This document shows, in pieces, positions 50,221-57,950 of a DNA stretch of 64,000 bases. Where the stretch lies: assembly GCF_024172125.1 (NCBI RefSeq), contig NZ_JAMZEA010000017.1, positions 175,124 to 239,123 of the forward strand. Direction: 5' to 3'. Made by a program: the position numbers and the translations under genes. The DNA is from Actinomadura rupiterrae. GTDB taxonomy: Bacteria; Actinomycetota; Actinomycetes; Streptosporangiales; Streptosporangiaceae. Positions within the stretch are counted from its first letter, which is position 1. Each line of letters begins with the position of its first letter. The notes below the pieces were generated by a model. That model made no database searches and was not told the origin of the DNA. It saw nothing but the letters and a program-made list of their open reading frames with translations.

Positions 50221-50457
50221 ATGATCGGTCCTATGGGGTTGCTGCTGGCCATCGCCGGGGTCTTCGCGGTCCTGCTGGCGCTGGGTGCACTGGTCGACCG
50301 GCGGGCGCGCCGGGAGGGGCGCCGCGTGGGCATCGGCGCGGGCTTCCCGTCGGCCATCCGCGAGAACCGCCGCGACATACGCGCCTGGGAACGCGGCACC
50401 CACGGAAACACCGGCGAGGACATCTCCTGGATGGCCTCCCGCCACCCCGGCCGCTGA
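50221..50457 (+). CDS. Small membrane-anchored protein
   Basis: 78 aa, ATG at 50221 (ATG at 50233 possible). One membrane helix at residues 5-25 (GLLLAIAGVFAVLLALGALV), followed by a basic cytosolic part (DRRARREGRRVGIGAGFPSA, then RENRRDIRAWERG). The pattern of a helix plus conserved-looking polar tail, with codon bias as in neighbours, supports a real gene. Unknown family. Confidence 0.65.
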   Translation: MIGPMGLLLAIAGVFAVLLALGALVDRRARREGRRVGIGAGFPSAIRENRRDIRAWERGTHGNTGEDISWMASRHPGR

Positions 50458-50513
50458 CCGCCCCACCGCCGGCGCCGCCCGGCGCCGCGCGGCGGTGAGG
50501 CCCCGGGCGGGTG

Positions 50514-51485
50514 TCAGCCGCGCGGCAGGGTGCGGGGGAACCCGAACGAGGCCGACAGGGACGAACCGGTGAACCGGACGAGCCCCCGGACCTGCTCGCC
50601 CCGCAGCGTCAGCACGATCAGACCGCACAGGCGCCACAGCCGCGCGTGCGGATCGGGAAGGTACAGCACCAGCGCGGGCTGGCCGTTGGCGCGCGTCGGC
50701 AGCAGCTTCATCTCCTGCCCCTGGTGGAACTGCAGGATGAACCGGGCGACCGCCTCGGCGCCGCGGTAGTCGGTGGGTTCGGGCGGCATCGTCAGCCGCG
50801 CGTCGTCGGTCAGCAGCGCCACCAGCTCCGCCAGGTCGAACCGCTGGAACGCGCTGACGAACCGGTCGACCACGGCCGCCTCGGCCGCCGTCCGCGGCAC
50901 CGGCACGTCCTGCGGACGCGCGCCGGGCGGCAGCCCCGCCCGGGCCCGGAGCAGCGCGCTGTTGACGGCCGCCCGCGTCGTCCCGAGGATCTCCGCCGCC
51001 TCCGCGGCCGGGAACCCCAGCACGTCCCGCAGCACCAGCACCGCGCGCTGCTGCGGCGGCAGGTGCTGCAGCCCCGCCACGAACGACAGCGCGATCGACT
51101 CGCGCGCGTCGTACCGCGCCTCGGGACCCGGCACCAGGTCGTCCAGGTCACCGGGATACGGCTCCAGCCACCACGGGTCGTCCGGCACCCCCTGCCCGCC
51201 GTCCGGCAGCACCACCGGACGCGGGCGGCGCGACTCGCCGCGCAGGAAGTTCAGGCACCGGTTGGTGGCGATCCGGAACAGCCACCCCCGCAGCGACCGG
51301 CCGTCGAACCGGCCGATCGAACGCCACGCCGCCAACAGAACCTCCTGAAGCACGTCCTCGGCGTCCTGCACCGACCCCAGGATCCGGTAGCAGTGCGCCT
51401 GCAGCTCGCGCCGGTGCGGATCGACGAGCTCCCGGAACGCCTCACCGTCCCCGGCCTGCGCAAGGGCGAGGATCGCCTCGGTCAT
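50514..51485 (-). CDS. ECF RNA polymerase sigma factor with C-terminal SnoaL-like domain (SigG-type)
   Basis: 323 aa from ATG at 51485. Sigma region 2: ELQAHCYRILGSVQDAEDVL and QEVLLAAWRSIGRFDGRSLR. Region 4: LQHLPPQQRAVLVLRDVLGF and AAEAAEILGTTRAAVNSALL. After residue 190 a SnoaL/NTF2-like domain (FDLAELVALLTDDARLTMPP) extends to the end, as in SigG/SigJ-type ECFs that lack a classical anti-sigma factor and use the tail for autoregulation. Divergent from the DHA2 exporter, a likely target. GGAAAC-like elements occur twice in the shared 202-bp promoter gap (51486-51687). Confidence 0.92.
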   Translation of the reverse strand: MTEAILALAQAGDGEAFRELVDPHRRELQAHCYRILGSVQDAEDVLQEVLLAAWRSIGRFDGRSLRGWLFRIATNRCLNFLRGESRRPRPVVLPDGGQGVPDDPWWLEPYPGDLDDLVPGPEARYDARESIALSFVAGLQHLPPQQRAVLVLRDVLGFPAAEAAEILGTTRAAVNSALLRARAGLPPGARPQDVPVPRTAAEAAVVDRFVSAFQRFDLAELVALLTDDARLTMPPEPTDYRGAEAVARFILQFHQGQEMKLLPTRANGQPALVLYLPDPHARLWRLCGLIVLTLRGEQVRGLVRFTGSSLSASFGFPRTLPRG

Positions 51486-51687
51486 GGTGGGACTGTCCTT
51501 TCGTCCGGCCGCCTGGAAACGGACCTGCCACGGGGAAACAGGCCCATCCGCTCGAAACGGGCCCTGCCCATGGAACACCGGCGGGCCCCCGGATTCATCG
51601 CCGCCGCAGCGGCGAATCCGCGCCGCGGCCGGTGCTCCACCTGGTGACACCGTCCACCCGTGCCACCCGTGACCCCTGGAGCCCTCC

Positions 51688-53145
51688 ATGACCGCAGCCG
51701 ACACCGGCCACGACACCCTCGACCGGACCCCCGCGCCACCCGCCGCGACGCGCCCCTGGCCGGCGTTCGCGCTGCTCGCCGTCGCCTACTTCATGACCGC
51801 CGTCGACCTGCTGGTCGTCAACGTCGCCCTCCCCACCATCGGCACCGGACTCCACATCGCCGAGACCGACCTGCAGTGGGTCGTCACCGCCTACGCCATC
51901 ACCTTCGGCGGCTTCCTGCTGCTCGGCGGCCGCGCCGCCGACCTCCTCGGCCGCCGCCGCGTCTTCACCGCCGGACTCGCCCTGTTCACCGCCGCCTCCC
52001 TCGCCTGCGCACCGGCGACCGGCGGGACCTTCCTGATCGCCATGCGCGGCCTGCAGGGCCTCGGCGCCGCCGCCGTCCTGCCCGCCGCGCTGTCCCTGGT
52101 GACCGACCTGTTCCCCGAAGGCCCCGCACGCGACAAGGCCCTCGGCATCTGGGGAGCCGTCGGCGCCAGCGGCGCCACCTTCGGCGTCCTGGCCGGCGGC
52201 GCCCTCACCCGCTACGCCGGATGGCCCTACATCTTCTACATGAACGTCGCCATCGGCGGCGCCGCGCTGCTGCTGACCCGCCGCCTGGTCCCCGAGAGCC
52301 GCCCCGACATCGCGCACCGCCGCTACGACCTGCCCGGCGCCGCCACCATCACCGGCTCCCTCGTCCTCGCCGTCTACGCCATCTCCCAGGCGCCCGCCAC
52401 CGGATGGACCGCCCCCCGCACCCTGGCCGTCCTCGCCGCCGCCGCTGCCCTGCTCCTCGCCTTCATCGCCGTCGAGGCCCGGGCCGCGGCGCCGCTGCTG
52501 CCGCTGCGGCTGCTCCGCCTGACCACCCTCGCCGGCTCCAACGCCGTCGGGTTCCTGCTCGGCGCCGGCTTCTACGGCTACATCTTCATCGGCACCCTCT
52601 TCATGCAGCAGGTGCTCGGCTACTCCGCCATGACCACCGGCCTGGCCTGGCTCACCGTCGGCGTCACCGGAGTCGTCCTGGCCGCCCCCGCCCAGGCCCT
52701 CGTCGCCCGGACGTCCCTCACACTCGTCATGGCGACCGGCATGACCCTCACCGCGGCCGGGATCCTGTGGGCCGCGCAGGCCCCCGCCCACGCGGCGTTC
52801 TGGACCGACCTCGCCGGGCCGCTCTTCCTCACCGGCGCCGTCACCTGGGTGTTCATCCCCGTGTCGATCGGAGCGCTCACCGGCGTCACCGGACGCGACG
52901 CCGGTATCGCCTCCGGCCTCATCGACTCCTCCCAGCAGCTCGGCGGCGCGATCGGCATCGCGATCGCCTCGACCGTCGCGGCCTCCCACTCCCGGACCCT
53001 GCTCACCCGCGGCCACCCCGCCGCGGACGCCCTCACCGGCGGGTTCCACCAGGCGCTGTGGGCGTGCGGCCTCATCGCCCTGGCCGCCGTCCCCGTCGCG
53101 CTGCTGCTGGTGCGCCGCGCACCGACCGCCACCGACCGGCCCTGA
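51688..53145 (+). CDS. MFS transporter, DHA2 (14-helix drug:H+ antiporter) type
   Basis: 485 aa. Motif A in GGRAADLLGRRRVF and motif C-like GAVGASGATFGVLAGGALT. Opening FMTAVDLLVVNVALPTIGTG is typical of DHA2 exporters (EmrB/QacA). Fourteen helices fit the length. Third codon positions are strongly C-rich, unlike plus-strand genes at 19-44 kb. Probably exports a drug or own metabolite, possibly driven by the divergent sigma factor. The stop lies in a tandem CCGGCCCTGA repeat. Confidence 0.93.
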   Translation: MTAADTGHDTLDRTPAPPAATRPWPAFALLAVAYFMTAVDLLVVNVALPTIGTGLHIAETDLQWVVTAYAITFGGFLLLGGRAADLLGRRRVFTAGLALFTAASLACAPATGGTFLIAMRGLQGLGAAAVLPAALSLVTDLFPEGPARDKALGIWGAVGASGATFGVLAGGALTRYAGWPYIFYMNVAIGGAALLLTRRLVPESRPDIAHRRYDLPGAATITGSLVLAVYAISQAPATGWTAPRTLAVLAAAAALLLAFIAVEARAAAPLLPLRLLRLTTLAGSNAVGFLLGAGFYGYIFIGTLFMQQVLGYSAMTTGLAWLTVGVTGVVLAAPAQALVARTSLTLVMATGMTLTAAGILWAAQAPAHAAFWTDLAGPLFLTGAVTWVFIPVSIGALTGVTGRDAGIASGLIDSSQQLGGAIGIAIASTVAASHSRTLLTRGHPAADALTGGFHQALWACGLIALAAVPVALLLVRRAPTATDRP

Positions 53146-53190
53146 CCGGCCCTGACCAGCGCGGAAAGACGCCGCGGGAAAGGGCTTGCG

Positions 53191-53216
53191 CAATGGTCAA
53201 GAATCGTTGACCATTG
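53191..53216. promoter_or_regulatory. 26-bp perfect inverted repeat, ArsR operator
   Basis: CAATGGTCAA-GAATCG-TTGACCATTG: 10-bp perfect arms with a 6-bp spacer, ending 5 bp before the ArsR GTG. An in-frame start at 53186 would place this dyad inside the coding region, so the GTG at 53222 is preferred. Binding would block transcription of the ArsR-MFS operon. Confidence 0.8.
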
Positions 53217-53221
53217 GGCGC

Positions 53222-53758
53222 GTGCCCGACGATCTCCCCGAGACGCTCCACGTCACCACCGAGGAGCAACTCCGCGCCGTCTCCAACCTCACCCGCCACC
53301 GGATCATGGCCGCCCTCCGCTTCGAACCCGCGACGATCACCCAGATCGCCCAGCGCGTCGGCCTCGCCAAAGGCAGCTCCAGCTACCACGTCCGCCTCCT
53401 CGAACGCGCCGGCCTGGTCAAAGTCGTCCGCACCCGCAAAGTCCGCGGCGTCACCGAGCGCTACTACGCCATGGCCGCACGATCGGTCGTCCTCCCCGAA
53501 CCCGCCCCCGGACAACCCGACCTCCTGCTCCGCAACACCGTCGCCGACCTCGAAGCATCCCCACCCGACACCGAACGCCACGTCCGCATGACCCACCTGC
53601 GCCTCACCGACCGGCAACTCACCGAACTGGGGGAGAAGCTGCACGCCCTCGCCGACGAATACCGCGCCCTGTCCGACCCCGCCCTCCCCGACGCCTCACT
53701 CACCTTCGCCCTATTCCGCCCCGCCCCCCGCCAGGCCCAGGAGACCACCACCGAATGA
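53222..53758 (+). CDS. ArsR-type winged-helix regulator
   Basis: 178 aa from GTG at 53222. HTH at residues 15-75 (LRAVSNLTRHRIMAALRFEP, TITQIAQRVGLAKGSSSYHV, RLLERAGLVKVVRTRKVRGV). No metal-binding Cys motif, so a small-molecule or redox sensor is more likely than arsenic. C-terminal helices match actinobacterial HTH_20/DUF-type ArsR regulators of exporters. Stop overlaps the MFS start by 4 bp. Confidence 0.92.
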   Translation: MPDDLPETLHVTTEEQLRAVSNLTRHRIMAALRFEPATITQIAQRVGLAKGSSSYHVRLLERAGLVKVVRTRKVRGVTERYYAMAARSVVLPEPAPGQPDLLLRNTVADLEASPPDTERHVRMTHLRLTDRQLTELGEKLHALADEYRALSDPALPDASLTFALFRPAPRQAQETTTE

Positions 53759-55107
53759 CCCCGCCCGCCCCCGCGACCAAGACACCCGCCGGGTTCGGAC
53801 GCCTCTGGACCGCGCAGACCATCTCCTCACTCGGCGACGGCGTCACCCACGCCGCCCTCCCGCTGCTGGCCCTCACCGTCACCCGCGACCCCATGGCCCT
53901 CGCCGCCGTCACCGCCGCCGGAACCCTGCCCTGGCTCCTGTTCGGCGTCCTCGGCGGCGCACTGGTCGACCGCTGGGACCGCCGCCGCACCATGGCCACC
54001 GCCGACACCGCACGCGCGCTCCTGCTCGCACTCCCCGCCGCGGCCGCCGCCCTCGACGCACTCAGCATCCCCCTCCTCGCCGCCACCGCGTTCCTGCTCA
54101 ACCTCGGCGCGCTGTTCTTCGACACCGCCGCCACCGCCTACCTCCCCGACCTCCTCGGCCGCGACCCCGCCCTCCTGGAACGCGCCAACTCCCGCCTCCG
54201 CGGCACCCAGACCGCCGCCTCCGCCTTCGCCGGCCCACCCGCCGGCAGCGCCCTCCTCGCCCTCGGACGAGCCTTCCCCCTGCTCACCGACGCCCTATCG
54301 TTCGCCCTGTCCGCACTCCTCGTCCGAACACTGCCCCCCATGCCCGCCCCCGCGCGCAACACCCACGACTCCCTGCTCCGCCAAGCCCGCGCCGGAGCCG
54401 CCCACGTCCTCCGCGACCGGCTCCTCCTCGGACTCGCCCTCCGCCCCGCCGTCGGGAACATCGCCTTCGTCGCCGTCGACACCGTCCTGGCCCTGTACGC
54501 CCACGACCGCCTCGGCACCGGCACCCTCGGATTCGGCCTCCTCCTCACCGCCGAAGCCGCAGGCGGCCTCCTCGGCTCCGCCCTCGCCTCACCCCTCGGC
54601 CGCCGCCTCGGCACCGGAACCGCCCTCACCTGCACCGCCGCAACCGAAGGCCTCGCCATCCTCGCCCTCGCCGCCGCCCCCGACCCCTACACCGCCGGCC
54701 TCGCCCTCGCCGCCTGCGGCGCCGGCATGGGCGCCACGATGGTCCTCGGCCCCTCCCTCCGGCAGGCGATCGTCCCCGCCCACCTCATCGGACGCGTCGC
54801 CTCCACCTCCCGCATGCTCGCCATGTGCGCCGCCCCCTTCGGCGCCGTCCTCGGCGGCTGGCTCGCCACCGCCTACGACGTCCGCACCCCCCTCTACACC
54901 GCCGCCGCCCTCCTACTCGCCATGACCGCCGTCACCGCCACCATGACCAGCAACCGCCGCGTCGAATCCGCCCTCCGCAACGCCGCCACCCGAACTCCTC
55001 TAACCCCACTCCGCGCCGGACGGACGGCAACCATGTTGAGCCGGGCAAACGCGGCGTCCGGCTCAACACCGGCCGGGGGAGAGGCCGCCGGGGGAGGAGC
55101 GGCTTGA
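53755..55107 (+). CDS. MFS transporter (EntS/MdfA-like exporter)
   Basis: 450 aa, ATG overlapping the ArsR stop. Twelve helices; loop 2-3 VDRWDRRRTMATADTARALL is the EntS-type signature (similar to the partial MFS at the window start). C-terminal 45 residues (RNAATRTPLTPLRAGRTATM onward) are not MFS-like and run through an 11-bp perfect hairpin, so the true ancestral stop may have been earlier. Third positions are C-rich. Self-regulated exporter operon with the ArsR gene. Confidence 0.9.
   Translation: MTPPAPATKTPAGFGRLWTAQTISSLGDGVTHAALPLLALTVTRDPMALAAVTAAGTLPWLLFGVLGGALVDRWDRRRTMATADTARALLLALPAAAAALDALSIPLLAATAFLLNLGALFFDTAATAYLPDLLGRDPALLERANSRLRGTQTAASAFAGPPAGSALLALGRAFPLLTDALSFALSALLVRTLPPMPAPARNTHDSLLRQARAGAAHVLRDRLLLGLALRPAVGNIAFVAVDTVLALYAHDRLGTGTLGFGLLLTAEAAGGLLGSALASPLGRRLGTGTALTCTAATEGLAILALAAAPDPYTAGLALAACGAGMGATMVLGPSLRQAIVPAHLIGRVASTSRMLAMCAAPFGAVLGGWLATAYDVRTPLYTAAALLLAMTAVTATMTSNRRVESALRNAATRTPLTPLRAGRTATMLSRANAASGSTPAGGEAAGGGAA
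55034..55068 (+). terminator. Hairpin inside the 3' end of the MFS reading frame
   Basis: TGTTGAGCCGG (55034-55044) and CCGGCTCAACA (55058-55068) form a perfect 11-bp stem with a 13-nt loop. No T-tract follows. Its place within the non-conserved tail suggests the terminator of the ArsR-MFS operon now overlaps a lengthened reading frame. Confidence 0.5.
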
Positions 55108-55373
55108 GCAGCAACCGCCCGGCCCGTCACGCCACGGAGCCCGGCGGCGGCCTCCCCGAGATGGCCGATGACGAGACCTGGCACAAGGGCCTCGCTGCTC
55201 AGCTTTTGTCCAGCACGGCGGCGGTTGGCAAGCGCGTATGGGGGAGGAGTGCCACCTACCGGGAGGGTGGCGACTTCCTGGACCGGTTCGATGTCGGCGC
55301 AGGACTGCGGGCCGGCGGTGCCGTGTGCGCCGCCGGCCGACCTCATACTCGAACTACTGCTGGCGGATCCCGT
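55108..55373. other. Gap with no confident gene
   Basis: 266 bp with weaker coding character and no family match. A plus-strand frame beginning ATGGCCGATGACGAGACC (MADDETWHKGLAAQLL) is open here but has no ribosome site and runs antisense into the small secreted peptide gene; it may be a relic. Confidence 0.4.
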
Positions 55374-55505
55374 CTACCAGCAGCCGATGCAGGCGGGGCC
55401 GCCTGCGGGGTGGGCGGGGGCGGCGCTCGCGGTACCGGCGAGGCCGGTGAGGGACGCGAGTCCGATTCCCAGGGCGAGTGCCGTCCGGATGGTGAGCTTC
55501 TTCAT
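55374..55505 (-). CDS. Tiny secreted peptide with C-terminal CxxC
   Basis: 43 aa from ATG at 55505; AGGAG lies 7 nt upstream. MKKLTIRT plus hydrophobic core (ALALGIGLASLTGLAG) and TASA gives a textbook Sec signal peptide cut after residue 28. The mature peptide is only APAHPAGGPACIGCW, ending in Cys-Ile-Gly-Cys-Trp. Possible roles are a redox or metal peptide, signal, or modified product. No modification enzyme is next to it. An AT-rich leader of about 100 bp (55560-55660) precedes it. Confidence 0.65.
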   Translation of the reverse strand: MKKLTIRTALALGIGLASLTGLAGTASAAPAHPAGGPACIGCW

Positions 55506-55664
55506 CTGCCGTCTCCTGTCGCCGCGACGCCGTTGTGGCCTTAACGATTGTGCGCGCGGCGCGCCGCGGGTCAAGGGATCGGCGCGATCTTCCCGCGGAC
55601 TGATCAAACCGAACAGAATCCCCCTTCTGTCCGATATGGCAATCTTTGCGACTTTCGTCCGGAT

Positions 55665-56153
55665 TCAGGGGAGGGGGTGGCGGGACGCCGCCCAGGCGCG
55701 CACCGTGCCGGCGGTCTCGGGTGTCACGTCGGAACCGTCCAGCTCCACCGGCTCGAGCCAGCGGAAACCGACATGCTCGTCGCTGAGCACCACGGCGGAC
55801 GCGTTGGACGGCAGCCCGAAGGTGAACTGCCGCGCGCGGCGGCCCGAGCCGGTCAGGTAGTCGAACGTCGCGACGAACCCGGCGTCGAGGTCGAGCGGGC
55901 CGTCCCAGCCGATCTCCTCGGCGAGCTCGCGGGCCAGCGCGTCCGCGAGGCTCTCGCCGTCGTCGACGCCGCCGGACGGGAGCTCTTCGATTCCGGGTAG
56001 GAACGGGTCGGTGGGAGAGCGGCGCAGGATCAGCACCTTGCCCTGGTCGTGCACGACGGCGCCGACCACGAGCTTGCCGATGCCGTCCCGGACGGCGCGC
56101 GCGGCCAGGCGCGGCAGGTCCAGGTCCGGCGCGTTCACGGTCGGGGCGCTCAT
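55665..56153 (-). CDS. Nudix hydrolase
   Basis: 162 aa from ATG at 56153. Nudix box GGVDDGESLADALARELAEE followed by IGW fits GX5EX7REUXEEXGU. Surroundings VVGAVVHDQGKVLILRRSPT and FTFGLPSNASAVVLSDEHVG are usual. Probably a house-cleaning or nucleotide-sugar pyrophosphatase; substrate unknown. Confidence 0.93.
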   Translation of the reverse strand: MSAPTVNAPDLDLPRLAARAVRDGIGKLVVGAVVHDQGKVLILRRSPTDPFLPGIEELPSGGVDDGESLADALARELAEEIGWDGPLDLDAGFVATFDYLTGSGRRARQFTFGLPSNASAVVLSDEHVGFRWLEPVELDGSDVTPETAGTVRAWAASRHPLP

Positions 56154-56246
56154 CCGGACGAGCGTAGCGACACCGCGTCCGGCCGGGCGATGAATTCCGG
56201 CGCGCGGCGTGGTCGTTCCTCGAAAGCCCGAAACGTGGGAGGACGT

Positions 56247-56786
56247 ATGGCCGTGCAGTACCAGTGCGCGATGTCGCTGGACGGGTTCATCGCGGGACCG
56301 GGCGGTGACATGGGGTGGATGGCCGGGTACCTGTCGCCGGACACGTCCGCCGGCGACCTGATGGCGGGGACGGGTGCGCTGCTGGTGGGGCGCCGCACGT
56401 TCGGCGGGGACGATCCGCACAAGGGCACCGAACACGAGGGCGAGCCGTACGGGGGAGGCTGGGAGGGGCGGCAGTTCGTCCTGACGCACCGGATCCCGGA
56501 GCGGCCGGTGCCGGGGGTGACGTTCGTGGACGACCTGGAGCGCGCGGTCGCGGCGGCGCGTGAGGCGGCCGGGGAGAAGAACGTGGGTGTGCTCGGTGCG
56601 CAGGTCGCGGCGCAGTGCATCGAGGCGGGCCTGCTGGACGAGGTGTACGTGACGGTGCTGCCGGTGCTGCTGGGCGACGGCGTCCGTTTGTTCTCGCATC
56701 CTGGCGGCCGCAGCGTCCGCCTGGAGCAACTACGGACAGTGACAACGCCCGGCGCGACAAGCCTGCTGCTCCGCGTCGTCCGCTGA
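56247..56786 (+). CDS. Dihydrofolate reductase-like (RibD C-terminal fold) protein
   Basis: 179 aa from ATG at 56247, GGGAGGACGT upstream. Fold signatures: YQCAMSLDGFIAGPGGDMGW at the N-terminus, LLVGRRTFGG, NVGVLGAQVAAQCIEAGLLD and VYVTVLPVLLGDGVRLF. This is the YwjB/RibD-C family common in actinomycetes, reducing pteridine or deaminated riboflavin-like substrates. True DHFR activity is unlikely. Confidence 0.92.
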   Translation: MAVQYQCAMSLDGFIAGPGGDMGWMAGYLSPDTSAGDLMAGTGALLVGRRTFGGDDPHKGTEHEGEPYGGGWEGRQFVLTHRIPERPVPGVTFVDDLERAVAAAREAAGEKNVGVLGAQVAAQCIEAGLLDEVYVTVLPVLLGDGVRLFSHPGGRSVRLEQLRTVTTPGATSLLLRVVR

Positions 56787-56917
56787 CACCACCGTCCGAA
56801 CGCCGCGCGCCGCCTGCGGCCGGCGACGCGTCTCCGTCGTCCCGCAGCGCACGACGCACGGCGATCCCGCGCTGCGGATGTCCGTTTCACCCCTCCTTCT
56901 GGCACTCTCCCCCTTGG

Positions 56918-56939
56918 TTGATAATGCACATTATGTCAA
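56918..56939. promoter_or_regulatory. Orphan operator-like inverted repeat
   Basis: TTGATAATGCACATTATGTCAA: arms TTGA...TCAA with inner ATAATG/CATTAT around CA. It is the most AT-rich stretch of the 195-bp gap between two converging genes, so it has no present downstream gene on either strand. Read on the minus strand it also contains TTGACA. Confidence 0.35.
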
Positions 56940-56981
56940 GTAGCTTCCCGGGAGCCGCCGATAGGGGCGGTTCGTCCTTCG

Positions 56982-57753
56982 TCAGCGGAGCGCGATGATG
57001 CCAGCGTTGGTGCGGATGTAGAGGGTGTCGTCCGCTTTCAGGACGGCTCTGTCGCCTTCGTCGTAGCCGTCGTCGGGTTCGTCGACGAGGTCGTGGGAGA
57101 TCCGCTCCCCCGTCTCGGCGGTCCAGAGCGGCGCGCCTGTGGCGGCGTCGAGCGCGGTGATCTCGCCGCTGCCGGTGGCCGTGTACACGACGCGGTCGTG
57201 GATTTCGGGTGCTGCGGCGATGCTCGGCAGGGTGTGCGTCCAGCGTGTGGTGTTGGAGGCGATGTCGATGGCGTGCAGGACGATGTCGGCGTCCTCCGGG
57301 GAGGGTGAGGACGGGCTGCCGCAGACGGCCAGGGCTGCGTAGACGGTGCCGTCCGCGACGGCGACGGCTTCGGTCGAGGACGACTCGAGGGCGGGGTCGA
57401 AGCGGTGGCACCAGAGTTGTTCACCGGTGTGCGGTCGGGCAGGAGGCGGTGGGGCCGTCGAGGGTCCGGACGAGTTCTCCCGAGTGCAGGTCGTGGACGT
57501 GGAGGCCGGACGTCCCTTCGATGAAGAGCCGGTCGTTCCATGCCGCGGGGGTGAGGGAGAACGCGTAGCCGTTCTCCCTCCAGTCGACTGCGGTGTCGCT
57601 GTTCCGCCAGTGTTCGGCGCCGGTGAGGGCGTCGAAGGAGTAGACGTGACCGTCCGCGTCGACGGTGATGAGGGCGTCGCCGACGAGAGCGGGCGCGGCG
57701 ATCAGCGGGGCGAGGGTGCGGGCGGTCCATGCCTGTTTCACGGGGGGTGTCAC
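56982..57753 (-). pseudogene. PQQ-like beta-propeller protein, frameshifted
   Basis: The N-terminal half (GTG at 57753; VGDALITVDADGHVYSFDAL, HVHDLHSGELVRTLDG) stops at 57421. The rest continues in another frame: TGEQLWCHRFDPALESSSTE, VLHAIDIASNTTRWTHTLPS and VYTATGSGEITALDAATGAP, to the stop at 56982. The two frames join around 57425-57470. Together they make about 255 residues of WD/PQQ-type blades (each with the xxALDAxTGxxxW motif), with one blade seeming shortened at the join. A real frameshift, a sequencing error or a small deletion are all possible. No signal peptide is seen. Confidence 0.75.
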
Positions 57754-57950
57754 CGTTTCTCGGTCGTCGGGGTGGCCGGGGCGGTCGGGGGGCCAGCATC
57801 CCGGACGTCGAACCGCATCGTGGACGCGGCGGGGAGCAGGGGGCCGGAGCCTGGGGTTGCGGGTCCTAGGGAAGCGGCTCCGCTCCTCAAGGGGTGGTGA
57901 GGGGCGGGAGGATCGGCGTGCGCCGCGGATGTCGGCGGGTCGAGTGAGGG

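Noticed and set aside
55168..55860. Plus-strand open frame overlapping the secreted peptide and Nudix gene
   Set aside because: It is antisense to a gene with a ribosome site and signal peptide and to a clear Nudix gene, and encodes no recognisable domain.
56888..56932. 14-codon minus-strand ORF MCIINQGGECQKEG
   Set aside because: No ribosome site upstream and no downstream gene on that strand; kept only as part of the orphan dyad note.
56878..56943. 21-codon plus-strand ORF MSVSPLLLALSPLVDNAHYVK
   Set aside because: No ribosome site precedes it and it ends inside the orphan dyad. Chance is the simplest explanation.
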